From positions 41,625,890-41,689,889 of the forward strand of contig OY992540.1 of assembly GCA_963921195.1 (NCBI GenBank): a stretch of DNA of 64,000 nt, written 5' to 3'. The notes under the pieces are model-generated. The model did not search any database. It was not told the origin of the DNA and saw only the letters and a list, made by a program, of their open reading frames with translations. This document shows, one piece after another, positions 18,634 to 30,296 of this stretch (positions are counted from its first letter, which is position 1; each line of letters begins with the position of its first letter). Origin of the DNA: Pegoplata infirma (lineage: Eukaryota > Arthropoda > Insecta > Diptera > Anthomyiidae). The translations under genes were made by a program, and so were the position numbers.

Positions 18634-21208
18634 CAGTGCTGTATGCTATGATTGAAATAACGAAACAAATAAATAACAATATTTTTAAAAAAATATTCAA
18701 ATAAGCGATTATTTAAATATTTTGAAAATGAATAATATTTATTTGCTATTATTTAAATAACGAAAAATTTAAATAATTTTTTCTGATTGATTATTCAAAC
18801 AAAAAAAAATAAATTTTTCTTATTATTCAACAAAAATTTCTGAATAATTTTGGTTATTCACAAAAATATCAAATAAATAACGTATTATTCAAACAAAAAA
18901 AAATAAATATTTTTGAAAATTTTGTGTTTGAAAAAGAAATGTATTTTATTTATTTTGTCATTTGTTATATAGTGAAACATAAAATTATTCATACAAAACA
19001 GTTTTGTTTAAAATTAGCTTCTTTTAAAAAGTTTTATTTTTGAATTTTTAGGAGAATTGTTGTATAGAGAATGCTATTAAAACTATAACAAGCCCAATTG
19101 AATTTCAGAAAAGCTAAGTTGTAATTTATAAAAAGTCAATTGAAATACAAAAAAAATATGTTGTAATTCAGGAAATTCCAATTGAAATCCCTCTTTTCTG
19201 TCATCCTTCTCTCCCACTCTATTTTAAGCTTCACTGGTGATATTATTGTAGCTTTAATTTGAGGCCCCCAATTCATTATTAATACTCCTTCGCCAAGTCT
19301 GTGATGGAGCACCAGGGGAGGGAGCCGGGGGACATTGAGGGACACCTACCCACTCGTGATAAATGTTAGCAAATTCATTTGTTATGATTTTTGCAATAAA
19401 GCAAGGATGGATACCAATACCTTTTCAATACCGATACCCTTTAATAACAATTTTAATTGAAAACCAATACCGAAGAAAAACTAATACCTTTATTTGGGCG
19501 TGAGTTTGCGTGATTTAATTTTTGATTTTACTTATTTAATTATAATTTTTTCATTTCTTGCAAAAAAAAATTTTTTAGCTGTTTTTTTTTGTAAGAAAAT
19601 TTGTTTGCGTGAGTGGAGCTTGCGTGACTCATGCGTGAGCGTGTTTGAATCTGGCGTGAGTTACGCATGAGCGTGAGAAATTTTAATTTCAATCACGTGA
19701 TTGTAAGTGAAAAAAAATTGCGTGAGTGATTAGTGAGTGAATATTTTTTTTTGCGTGAGCGTGAGTGAGTGTGAGTCAAAATTCACTCACGCGCCCATCT
19801 CTACTGTAAACGATATGTTTTTGTTTTTATCCTTGATCGATTTAAAGATTCCTAGTGATGTCCGCCTGTATCTCCGTCTGTCTGACCCTAGAAAGTACGA
19901 AAGAGAAAAACTAAAGAAAATTAAGAGCTTAAACGTGTAAGCAATAGGTGTTAGGATTCGAAGAAGAAATCAACACTTCGTTCCCCATTTCAGGTATTAG
20001 GATTCTTTGAAGAAATCAACACTTCATTTTCATAAGAAATGCCTAAAAGTATTTAAAATATTCAGCATACATTTTGACCATTAAGGTTTAGTTAGCCTAA
20101 AAACGTAAGCTTAAAGTTAACTCTATACAATGTTCATTAACCAAAATAGTACAGAACATTCTTATTTATGTTTTGTTTTTTTTTTGTTAAGTTAGAGAAA
20201 TTTTATTCCCAACAAAACTTCTTTACGTTTTTACTTGACATAGAAGTAAGAAAAATAATAAAGACAAGGTTAGCTACCCGTTACCGTCACCTAACGTAGC
20301 GTAGCGGTCAAAATCATATACAAAATCCCGTAACCTTCTGCAAAGAAGAATAATTTCTCTCACTTGTTCCCATCTAACAAAAACCTCTCTACGCTACGTT
20401 AGGGTACGGTTGCGGGTGCATTTAAAAATAGAATAATACATTCAAAAATATATTTTTTTTTATAGGAAAAATTTTTAATTGTATACATATGCATTTTTTT
20501 ATTTAAATAAATTTTGATTTTAGAGTTAATATTAAAGAACATTTTCTTAAAAATGTCACCAAAGCCAAAAACCTTGAAAATCTGAGTAAATATACATCCT
20601 CACAGGACTTTTTGTTGTATTTGAAAAATATCTGAAAGTATTTTAAAAACTTCAGTATTTTCCATAGGAAAATGTTTTAACAACATTTTCAAATAGTAAA
20701 AATCTAAAGATTTCAGTTCGGGAAAATTTACAACGAATATTCTAATAATGTTTTAGTAAAAAAACGCTGTGTTAAGAAGTTTGCTATCAAACAATATTAG
20801 TTTGTAAAAATAATTTTATGTTTCACTGTATAATAAATGACAAAAAAAATAAAATACATTTCTTTTTCAAACAAAAAATTTTCAAAAATATTTGTATTTT
20901 TTTGTTTGAATAATACGTTATTTATTCAATTTTTTGTGAATAACCAAAATTATTCAAAAATTTTTGTTAAATAATAAGAAAATTTCTTTTTTTCCTGTTT
21001 GAATAATCAATCAGAAAAAATTATTTAAATTTTTTGGAAACAAATATTATTTTATTTGTATGAAATTGAATAAAATAAAATTTTATTTTATTCAAATCAA
21101 AATAAATAAAATAACAGATCATTTTATTTTTTGATAACCAACTAAAATAATAAAGTATTTTATTTTTTCCAAAAAATTCAAATAAAAGTATTCAATAATA
21201 CAGCTTTG
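18634..21208. mobile_element. Long-TIR (foldback) hAT-like element, 2575 bp
   Basis: The 8-bp sequence CATATTGA flanks both ends (18626-18633, 21209-21216). Termini are CAGTGCTGTAT and, reversed, CAAAGCTGTAT. Arms of roughly 350-400 bp (18640-19000 against 20800-21190) are AT-rich inverted repeats built of TTATTCAAACAAAAA-like motifs. The middle 1.8 kb has no transposase ORF. At 19490-19795 it contains a GCGTGAG-rich stretch also seen at 41305-41470, and a smaller MITE at 20277-20418. It must rely on a transposase supplied in trans. Confidence 0.82.
20277..20418. mobile_element. Small MITE inside the foldback element (142 bp)
   Basis: 29-bp inverted repeats: ACCCGTTACCGTCACCTAAC.. at left and ACCCGCAACCGTACCCTAAC.. 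(reverse complement) at right, both running into CTAACGTAGCGTAG. Unlike its AT-rich host the ends are GC-rich. Confidence 0.6.
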
Positions 21209-22460
21209 CATATTGAATAGAAGACTTAATGTGTACGCAGAAAGAATTATTGGTGACTATCAGTGCGGTTTTAGGAGCGGAAAATCGACCACCGATCAAA
21301 TTTTCACGCTTAAACAAATATTGGAAAAAACGTATGAATGGTCAACTGAAACGCATCACCTTTTTATAGACTTCAAGCAGGCTTATGACTCTATAAACCG
21401 CGCGAAATTGTATAGTGCACTGGGTGAATTTGGAATTCCAGGAAAATTAATCAGACTGATAAAAATGACAATGGATAAGGTGCAGTGCGCAGTTAAAATA
21501 CAAAATGATACATCCAGAGTTTTCTCTACAAACACGGGACTTAGGCAAGGAGACGGGCTTGCTTGCACACTGTTTAATCTGGCACTAGAGAAGATCATAA
21601 GACAAGCTGATGTATGTACGGAGGGAACCATATTCAATAAATCAACGCAGATACTTGTGTATGCTGATGACATCGACGTGATCACGAGAAATGTAAGTGA
21701 ATTGGAAAATAATGTTCAACAAATAAAAAATAACGCCATGGAAATTGGTTTAAAGATAAATGTAGAAAAAACGAACTACATGCTGGTGACCGCAAACAAC
21801 AGGCGAAGAAAGCGTCTCGGACCTAACATAACATTAGGAGATGAAAGTTACAAGGTAACAGATAATTTTGTTTATTTGGGCTCTTCAGTAAATAATACCT
21901 TGTCGTCTGACGAAGAGATTGGTAAGCGCATCGCCGCAGCCAATAGGAGTTTCTTTGGCCTAAGAAAGCATTTTATGTCAAAGTCGCTTACTAGGACCAC
22001 AAAAATAAGGCTTTATAAAACACTGATTCTACCTGTTTTGATGTATGCGAGTGAAACATGGTCTATATCTGATAAAAATGAGTCAAAGCTGGGAGCTTTT
22101 GAGCGTATGGTGTTACGAAAAATATATGGTCCAGTATATGAAAATGGTTCTTGGAGAAGCAGATACAATAGTGAGCTCTATATACTGTTTCAAGATATTG
22201 ACGTGGTAAAACGCATAAAGATTAATCGAATGCGATGGGCAGGTCATGTACAACGGCTTGACGACTCGAACCCGACGAAGAAAGTTATGAAATTTCAACC
22301 TGATGGACAGAGACAACGTGGCAGGCCCAAGCTAAGATGGAGTGATGGAGTCGATGAAGATTTTCGAAAAACTGGCACGAACAACTGGAGAACAGTAGCA
22401 GCAGATAGAGAGATGTTCAGAGCAAGATTGGAGGAAGCCAAGACCCACCCCGGGTTGTAG
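21209..22460 (+). pseudogene. RTE-like reverse transcriptase, catalytic and C-terminal fragment
   Basis: About 415 codons without stops. Motifs in order: GDYQCGFRSGKSTTDQIFTL, HHLFIDFKQAYDSI (motif A), TGLRQGDGLACTLFNLALE (motif B), ILVYADDIDVI (motif C, catalytic DD intact), LKINVEKTNYM (motif D), then NFVYLGSSVN. The C-terminal segment is MRWAGHVQRLDD..GRPKLRWSDGV. It ends at TAG 22460. The frame joins the N-terminal fragment exactly if the nested element and one target copy are removed, so the ORF was open when the nested element arrived. Confidence 0.9.
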
Positions 22461-22486
22461 CGCTAATGATGATGATGCATTTCGGT

Positions 22487-23088
22487 AATTTCGAGTGAGT
22501 GGATCAATTTAAACAGTGGTAGTGAAAATAAATCTAAAAAAATAAAAAATTTATAAAAAATACGAACATTGGAAAGCCCAAAAAAATACTTTTTGCTCAA
22601 AATTGCTCTTAAGTAGCTATACCGCAAATTAGTATAAGGGTTCCCAAGTAAGTACTAATTAACATCAGTACCAAGTTTAACCAAGTCTTTCAGTTAGAGC
22701 CTTCTAAAGTTGGGTCATTTATATCAAATAAAGAGCTTTTTGAGCTGTGGAAAACACATAAAAAAAGAAGGTGGATGAAATACTGACGACTAAGACACAA
22801 CATCTTAAAACACCTTAAAATTTTTTTTTTTCTCGAACAAAAAAAATTTTTCGCGGAAAAAAAAAATTCAGCGGAAATTTTTTTTTTTTCGCGAAATTGA
22901 TTTATTATTATATTCTTAACCTACCTACAACATTTTATAAGTTAACATAAAAAATTAAAGAAGTTATAGGGTTTTGGCCGGAATTTACCACTGTGCAATG
23001 ATTTAAAATTATTTTTTCTAAAAAAAATCTTTTATGATTAAATGTTTTGCGGAAGAGTACAACATTCGCATGCATTTTTTGATTGCAT
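22487..23088. other. No gene seen
   Basis: Continuation of the outer TIR element to 22993, then short AT-rich flank. (GCGGAAAAAAAA)-type low-complexity at 22845-22895. Confidence 0.5.
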
Positions 23089-23320
23089 CCCAGCAAAAAC
23101 TTCGCTTACCAAGTAATTAACTTAGGGGGTTAGCAAAAATATGAGTAACTAGTTACCTCCCAATTTCGATGTTAATTACTTTAACACGGTGATGTCATTG
23201 GAGGTAACCACATTTTGCCTTTTTTGGCGCAGTGTAATGCTAATGGTAATTAGTAGTATTCAAAGCCATTACCACGTAAGCGAGACAGGAAGGGGTACCC
23301 ATTACCAAGTTTTTGCTGGG
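23089..23320. mobile_element. CCCAGCAAAA-ended TIR element (232 bp)
   Basis: CCCAGCAAAAACTTCGCTTACCAAG.. at left pairs with ..CATTACCAAGTTTTTGCTGGG at right. AT occurs on both sides (23087-23088, 23321-23322). Related longer elements are at 30297, 35570, 36807, 38003 and 56279. Confidence 0.7.
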
Positions 23321-23809
23321 ATTATTAAGACTTGTTTAGATGAGCGGTTAAAACGTTTGCAGCAGCACCGGTCATATTAAAATATTTGCGCCAGCTCTTA
23401 AACGGCTCAAACCAATCGACTTGCATATCTGATAAAAACCTGGTACATAAAAAAGTGCACAAACAAATATACTAAAATACGCCTTAAATAAACACAAAAT
23501 AACAGTAGAGATCATAATATCTACCGCTCCATACTAAAACTGGCTAAGTCGACTTAACATGGTTTTGTAAGAACAATAATATTGAATTATGAATTTAAGC
23601 GCTTTAAATTGTTTTAAACAAGTAAAAAAAAATTATTCGGCTTTGTAAAATGTAAAAAAAAAATTGTAAGAAAATGGTGAAAAATAAAATTATTAAAAAT
23701 AGTTTTGTAAAAAAAAAATTAACGGAAAAATTTATTTTTGTAAAAAAAGGTAATTAGAAATGTACCGAAATTTTCGAGTCCTTCCAAAAAAAAATATATG
23801 TATTTATAT
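23321..23809. other. No gene seen
   Basis: AT-rich sequence with A-runs from about 23625; nothing recognisable. Confidence 0.5.
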
Positions 23810-24045
23810 CAGTGGTCGGCACAAAGAGGCATATGAAAGTATTAGTGTTTTAATAAAAATATGCATGTGTTGGTGTATTTCTTCAACAAAGCGACATCAA
23901 CCTGCTTTGAAGAAAGTCAGCTTGCTACTGAATAAAATATTTGTTTTTTTTATGCTCTTTGTTGATTTTTTGTTGACATTCGTGTTGTATACATGTGAAT
24001 TACCGATTGTGTTCGGCTCCAGCGTGCAATGGGTGCCGATCACTG
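23810..24045. mobile_element. hAT-type MITE, second copy (236 bp)
   Basis: CAGTGGTCGGCA..TGCCGATCACTG ends and interior (ATGCATGTGTTGGTGTATTTCTT, GACATCAACCTGCTT, ATTGTGTTCGGCT) match the MITE at 12397-12604. The flanking 8-mers ATTTATAT and CTTTAGTG do not match, so the target duplication has decayed or one side was rearranged. Confidence 0.75.
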
Positions 24046-24557
24046 CTTTAGTGCCTCAATTTTCTCCTTTACTGTTTAAACTAATATATGAGTTTTAAAA
24101 CAAGTTATAGTTTACGTGGGGGAATACACTCCAACAAAAACAAATTTTTCAAATGTAGTATGTTGGTACTTGTTTTTTTATTTATTTTTTTTTTTCGTTT
24201 CACAGAATAATTTTTCCAACAAAAACATAAAGTCAATATAATTTACACGAAATGTTACCTGTTATGAAAAGTTTTCAAAAATTATGAGCAAGGCGTTATA
24301 CAAAAGAGTGGCAATAAAGTTGTTTTTTTATTTTTTTAATATTTTTATACAGACTCATAGGTACCAAAAACAATAGACTAAAACATAAGTTACGAAAACG
24401 AGTTGTACAAAATAAAAAAATAAAATTAAAATAAAATTTATCATAACACCGTCCGACAAATTTTAACTTTTGGCTGTATATCAAACAACACGAGAAAAAG
24501 GGTATTTTTTGATCTGGTATCTTCAAATTTTTTTCATATTCTGTATAAAGATACCCT
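24046..24557. other. No gene seen
   Basis: AT-rich, no recognisable coding or repeat structure apart from T-runs at 24175-24200. Confidence 0.5.
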
Positions 24558-24984
24558 ATGGACCCGTTTAGACATTGCCATTTACATTTTAGTTAAATTC
24601 CAAAAACTCGCGATTATATTTGCGATTTTCATTTTTTAAAAATCGCAAAAAATTGAAAAAGTGGTGTAGTTTGAAGAGCTATAACTTCTTAAGTAAATAT
24701 CGGATTTTTTTAATCAAAATTGAAATTTAAAGCTAAAGTCTTTATCTTTAAACATAAAAGTTTAAACAAAATTGTGTCTTCTAAAAAATGTATTCTAAAT
24801 GCAAATGCATTTTTGGGGTGCATTTTCGTCAACATTTACCCCGTTTGATTTTTTTTAGTTAACATATTAATGAAGTACAACATTTTTAAAAACGAAGTCA
24901 GTTATCATTTTCATGGGACACAAAGGTCTTCTATTTTTAATATATTTTTTTAAAAATTTTGCTGGAGTGTCTAAATGGCTCCAT
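24558..24984. mobile_element. TIR element (427 bp)
   Basis: ATGGACCCGTTTAGACATTG at left and, reversed from 24964-24984, ATGGAGCCATTTAGACACTC. Interior AT-rich and non-coding. Confidence 0.5.
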
Positions 24985-25065
24985 ATAATAATCTGAAGAC
25001 CCTCGTCCAGATTTGTGGTTTTGTATCGTAAATTTGATCGATATTCTGATTAATTTTTATTAAAA

Positions 25066-25530
25066 AAATAAAAATTGTTTTATTCGACCTCTAAAATAAT
25101 TTATTTTGAGTTGGTTTATTCTAGCTCGAGGTCATTATTTTCCTTTACTAATTAAAACTATGATATTCTCGTAGAATAATTTTCAAGAAAATTATTTTTC
25201 TGTTTTAAATTTATTTATGTTGGTAATTTTTGAAAGACTTAATTGACACGTGTTTCGGAATTTGTCAGATTCCATTGTCAAGACTATTTAGCAAATATTA
25301 AAAACTTATACTACAAGTAGCAGAGGGAATTCAAATGACAAAATCGCTTATCTTCAAATTAAAATATTAGTAGTATAACATTAAATTTAAAACAGAAAAA
25401 TAATTTTCTTAAAAATTATTCTATGAAAATATCATAGTTTACATTAGTAAAGGAAATAATGACCTCGAGCTAGAATAAACCTACCCAAAATTTAATATTT
25501 TAAAGGTCGAATAAAACAATTTTTATTTTT
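25066..25530. repeat. Penelope-type terminal-repeat relic with inverted arms
   Basis: Arms 25066-25215 and 25381-25530 are inverted copies (TTTTATTCGACCT, CTAGCTCGAGGTCATTATT). Between them (minus strand, 25242-25282) lies CTTGACAATGGAATCTGACA.. with stem GGAAT/ATTCC followed by GAAAC. Its layout resembles the hammerhead-like region of Penelope terminal repeats. No RT remains. Confidence 0.5.
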
Positions 25531-25622
25531 ATACCCTCCACTCTACTGATAGAGGGTATATATAAGTTTGTCATTCCGTTTGTAACACCTCGAAATATTG
25601 GTCTAAGACCCCATAAAGTATA

Positions 25623-27084
25623 TGGGGCATTCCAAGCCAAATCACTCACTTTTAGACCCGACCCCTTTCGATTTATTTTATTTTTGGATATGTTTTAGTA
25701 CTTATTAAATGCAACTTGGACACCAATTTTCAACCATTTATTTGAAGATGATGTTGAGTAATCAATTTTTCAAAATGGCGATTTTCTCAAAAAAATTACA
25801 AAATTGAAATTTTTAATTAATTTTGACCATTAAAAAATACAGATATTTTAAAAAAAGTTGGACAACGTTTTGTTGGTATTTAAATGTAGTTTTAGAAAAA
25901 AAATATGAAAAAATTATTCGAAGTAATTATCACTTATTTTTTGACGTTTAAAAATTAAAATCGACTTTTTGAAAAAGTCCGAAACCTTCGATTTTTTTTG
26001 TAAAAAACTATAAAAATTCTACTCTAAATTACGCAGTTTTTAAGCCATAACTCGAGATGTGATCACAATTCTTTCTATTTTTTTTTAAAATTTTTAAAAT
26101 TGCACCTTTTGTTTTTTGGCTCTGATTTATTTTATATGGTGCTCCAAAAAAATAAATTGGTAGATATTGACCCTAACTTACCCTTGATATATTCATTTGG
26201 AGGTAAAAATACGTCTCACAAAAATTTAGGACGTTCGGAAATGGGTAGATGCCTGGGGAAGTTGTAATAACTTGGCTGATTTTCAACCGATTTTAGTTTT
26301 TGGTACCTTATTAGAGAGGCATTTTACTCCGTATTATAATTCTGTAACCACTTGAATTAAAACTTAACTTAAAATACCAAAAAAATTGAGAAACCAGAAA
26401 AAAATTCATATTTTTCTTTGTAATCCGTTTTTTAAACTTCAAGGCCCATGCGGAACGCCTTACCCATGTCCGATCGTTCTTAATTTTTGTAAGGAGTATT
26501 TTTGCCTCGAAATAAATATATCTAGGGTAAGTTAGGTCAGTATCTACCAATTCAATTTTTTTGGAGCACCATATAAAATAAATCAGATCAAAAAATAAAA
26601 GGTGCAATTTTAAAAATTAAAAAAAAAATAGAAAGAATTATGATCACATCTCGAATTATGGCTTAAAAGTTGCGCAATTTAGAGTAGAATTTTTTGTATT
26701 TTTTACAAAAAAAAATCGAAGGTTTCGAACTTTTTCAAAAAGTCGATTTTAATTTTTAAACGTCAAAAAATAAGTAATAGTTACTTCGAATAATTTTTTC
26801 ATATTTTTTTTCTAAAACTACATTTAAATACCAACAAAACGTTGTCCAACTTTTTTTAAAATATCTATATTTTTTAATGGTCAAAATTAATTAAAAATTT
26901 CAATTTTTTAATTTTTTTGAGAAAATCGCCATTTTGAAAAATTGATTACTCAACACCATCTCGAAATAAAAGGCTGAAAATTGGTGTCCAAGTTGCATTT
27001 AATAAGTACTAAAACATATCCAAAAATAAAATAAATCGAAAGGGGTCGGGTCTAAAAGTGAGTGATTTGGCTTGGAATACCCCA
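25623..27084. mobile_element. TGGGG-type foldback element (1462 bp)
   Basis: Ends TGGGGCATTCCAAGCCAAAT and its inverse, with TATA on both sides (25619-25622, 27085-27088). The two halves pair for about 650 bp each around a centre near 26350, with mismatches only scattered. No ORF suggests a protein. It sits in the TATATA stretch of DINE-like copy D. Confidence 0.85.
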
Positions 27085-27274
27085 TATATATTCATGATAC
27101 TCGTTCGATTCTAAGACGATCTAGCGATGTCCGTCCGTCCGTCTGTCTGTCCGTCTGTCTGTTGAAAACACGCTAACTTTTGAAAGACTTTACGGAGGCT
27201 CCTGAAGTTTGGCACATATGTTGGGCATTTACCTGGTCAGGTTGGTATTGCAACCCAGCGAAATCGGTTCAGTG

Positions 27275-28690
27275 CACTATAGGAAATTTTACCTTTTTTT
27301 TGGCCAAAATTATTTACAGCCAAACGGCTGGACCGATTTCAATGATTTTTTTTGATTTGACTTTTGGAAGACTCTTTAGAGGGAGGGAGTGACTCTTAAA
27401 GTTTTTCATACACTCAAAAAAAAAATTAGTAAAGCTACCTAAAAAATTAACTAATAATTAGTTCCAAACAGGGTTCCCGGGTTATAAGTTTCCGCATCTA
27501 AGATTTTTTAGATCCTTGATAGATTATATGGTTTTCTAAACTGTTTTTACTATTTCTTTTTTTTTTTTTTGAGTGTATACTAACTTTCGAAGATAACAGT
27601 AGAAATTTATTTTAACAATTTTAAGAAGTGTAAACATATCTACTTTTTAATAAGGATTTTATTCAAAAATTTGATTTTTTAGTTCCAAGTCGTCAACTAC
27701 ATTTCAAAATGCCACTACGGGCAGCCGTAGATGAAGCAAGAGCTAGGGGCTAAACTTCCCTAATTAGATCTTTAGAGATTTCTGCTGTAACTCGTATTTT
27801 TGTTCTCGTAGATTTTGACAAAAAAGTTAATTGCGGCCGCCCCGGTTTCGATTTAGTGGAGGCAGGCTGCGTTTCAAGTTTTCTTAGCCAAGTATTGCCT
27901 TTAAGCCAAACAGCATGCTGTCTTTCAAAAACTTTCAAACTCCTTCAACTTTTAATCCTTTTCATATTTATATTTGAACAAAATATTCTTAATTCCTCCT
28001 TTATATATTGTTTAAAGTTTTCGAAACATTCACTCTCAGCAATGTATGAAAAGAAATGGCCAGAAATAGCGGCTCCTTATCCACCTCTGATTTATTTCTC
28101 TCGCCATGTATTAAATAACTCTGAATTTGGCACTCAGTAGTCACCTGGAAAAATGCGTTTTAAAAAAAAAGTTGCACATATCCGACCTTGAAATTTGGTA
28201 AATTCGGAAGGTAATTGATTGTCCTAGAGAACTTTTATGGTTTTATAGCTAACATATGCTATCATTTTTTTTTAAGTCAAAATAAAATTCCAATTTATAC
28301 TTCAATAAGTTCATCTTAAGGTCACTTCAATTTTTCCAATTAAATCGATCTAATAGATGAGTTCACCAACATTTCACTATTTATCATTAAAGTACTCACC
28401 TTCGACATTATTTTCCATTTTTTAGTTTTTAAAAACTATAAATTCTTAATATAAAAACTTTTGTTAGAAGCTATCACTAAATTCGCTGCACTCAATCGTT
28501 GTTTTATAACTAAGTAAGAAATTGCAAGAAAAACTATTGATAAAGTGACAGTACATCAATTCTGTCGAAAAATTGAGAAAGAATTGTTTACTTTGTTAAG
28601 TTTTTTTTATATTAATGTAAAAAAAAATAATGTTTTGAAAAATTTTAATTTTGACTTTTGGCCAAAAAATGGGTAAAATTTCCTATAGTG
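27275..28690. mobile_element. TIR element CACTATAGGAAAT (1416 bp)
   Basis: Left CACTATAGGAAATTTTACC..TTTTGGCCAAAA and right TTTTGGCCAAAAAATGGGTA..CCTATAGTG form inverted repeats of about 38 bp. CAGTG flanks both ends (27270-27274, 28691-28695), and the DINE sequence is continuous when the element and one CAGTG are removed. No transposase ORF is visible. Confidence 0.7.
27411..27575. mobile_element. Tc1/mariner-type MITE (165 bp)
   Basis: Starts CACTCAAAAAAAAAAATTAG and ends TTTTTTTTTTGAGTG, flanked by TA on both sides (27409-27410, 27576-27577). Nested within the element at 27275-28690. Confidence 0.6.
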
Positions 28691-29242
28691 CAGTGGTTCA
28701 AAAGTTATGAGACAAAGAGTGAATTTCGACAAGGGTTTTTCACGAATTTACGAGATAAAGGCAATTCTGAGGATGTTGAAGCTGAAGCATATATATTTGT
28801 CGTTCCCCTGGGGTGGTTCGCATTAAATTTCAGCCAAATCGGTCCAGTGGATCAAAATTTATTAGCAAACCCGTAAATTTCAGATTCGCCTCACCTTAAA
28901 TTCACGTGTTAAAAAGCCGTTAAACATGTTTTAAAAACATTGGTAAGTCACAAAAATATTTTACGACGCATTTTTGTCACTCAAAAATATTTTTACACTA
29001 AAATAAAAAAAAAAAAAATACACTCGAAAAAAATTTTACACTCCAAAAATTTTTCACTCAAAAAAAAATTTAGTAAATTATTTTTTTTTTTAAATTAGTT
29101 AAAAAAAGCTTTTTTACACAAAATAAAATATTTTTAATCAAAAATGTTATTTTTTCACTTTAGAAAATTTACTATAACTTAAAAAGGGCATTGTGGAGGG
29201 TATTCATAGATTCGGCCAAGTCGAATTTAACTTTTCTACTTG

Positions 29243-30296
29243 TTTTAATTAAAATTAATCAGAATTTGAAAAAAAATGTTATACTCGCAAATACAAATAT
29301 ATCCAACCACAAAAAGACTTCCAGTATTACCAAGGGTAATGAAATGTAAGTCTGTTTTTTTATATTTGTTTGTTGGTTATTTGACAATCGTGTTATGACT
29401 ACGATGGTAAAATTTTCGTCTTATAATTCCCAATGGGAGTAGAGACGAATATGTATTAATTTTACAAGATTTTTACAAATAAAATTCTAAATTTACAATT
29501 TTTTTGGCGCAATAAAACTTGCAAGGAATTCTCGTGAATTTACCAGTTTTTTTTTTGAAAATTAACTTGGAAATTTGTAAAATTACAAAAAAAAAATTGT
29601 GAAATTACAAAAAAAAATGTAAATTTTCATTTTAGTTCCTACTTTCAGAATTTGTAGGTCGGGTCCATGTCAACAAAAATTTGTCGAACGGTGTAACAAG
29701 TTTGTAAATAACAAAAAATATTTAAAGGAATGAGTTTTATATGAAAAGTGTTTATTTGCGATCACAATATTTTTGATAGTAAGCAAAGGAATTTTTTAAA
29801 AGCGTTAAAAATGATTTATACTAAACTCAAATAAATTTTTGTACATTTAAAGTGAAAAATTATATACATATTGATTTTTTACGACATATGTATAAGGAAT
29901 TTTTCTATTATAAAGATCACAAGGATTGGATTTCCACAAGCAATGAATATTTTTTAAAGAAAAAAAAAAAAAAAAAAAATCCGCACTAAAAATTAATTTG
30001 ACTAACAAAATTTTTATTAAAAAAATGTTTTTCATTCCCAAAAAAACTATATTTTTAGTAGTTTTATTTGTTATTTGCAGTCGATTTTACCAACAAAATT
30101 GTTTGAGTGTAGTTATGGTTTTTAATTAAGTAAATTGCTAAGACACCGAAAGACATGTGATGCAAAACAAATGCCTTTGTATTATTGGTGTCCGAGTTAA
30201 AATAATTGCGATATAATCATTAGGGCGTTCAATATCAAATAATATTTAAACAAAAAAAAAAAAAACAGCCTCAAAGTGAAGAATTTTTAAACAGTC
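29243..30296. other. No gene seen; A/T-rich repeat similar to 15991-16330
   Basis: 29450-29640 repeats the TTTACAAGATTTTTACAAAT motif family. Remaining sequence has A-runs (29958-29980, 30250-30264) and chance ORFs only. Confidence 0.5.

Larger units (their letters stand above)
18091..22474 (+). mobile_element. RTE-like non-LTR retrotransposon, 5'-truncated, with a nested foldback element
   Basis: Flanked by a 12-bp direct repeat ATGCATTTCGGT (18079-18090, 22475-22486). The 3' end carries a short ATGATGATG microsatellite rather than poly-A, as RTE-clade elements do. The ORF is split by the 2575-bp element at 18634-21208. The Met at 18078 that appears to start the ORF overlaps the target repeat, so it belongs to the host. 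Confidence 0.85.
17786..22993. mobile_element. Outer TIR element (hAT-like?) that hosts the RTE-like insertion
   Basis: Left end CAGAGGTAAAAACCGGCCAA and right end (reverse complement) CAGTGGTAAATTCCGGCCAA match at 17 of 20 positions. Removing the RTE-like insertion and one copy of its target repeat leaves about 810 bp of AT-rich non-coding sequence. CAG..CTG ends suggest hAT, but the flanking 8-mers (CCAATGTA, TGCAATGA) do not match, so the class is uncertain. Confidence 0.5.
25531..29242 (+). mobile_element. DINE-1/Helentron-like element with nested insertions (copy D)
   Basis: 5' end TATACCCTCCACTCTACTGA with partner GAGGGTATATATAAG. The (GTCCGTCC..GTCTGTCTG) core is at 27128-27161. The 3' end is at 29190-29242 (GTGGAGGGTATTCATAGATT, stem-loop ATTCGGC/GTCGAAT, TTTTCTACTTG). 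It is interrupted by a foldback (25623-27084) and a TIR element (27275-28690), which itself contains a MITE (27411-27575). Without these it would be about 0.8 kb. Open frames here are chance. Confidence 0.68.
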
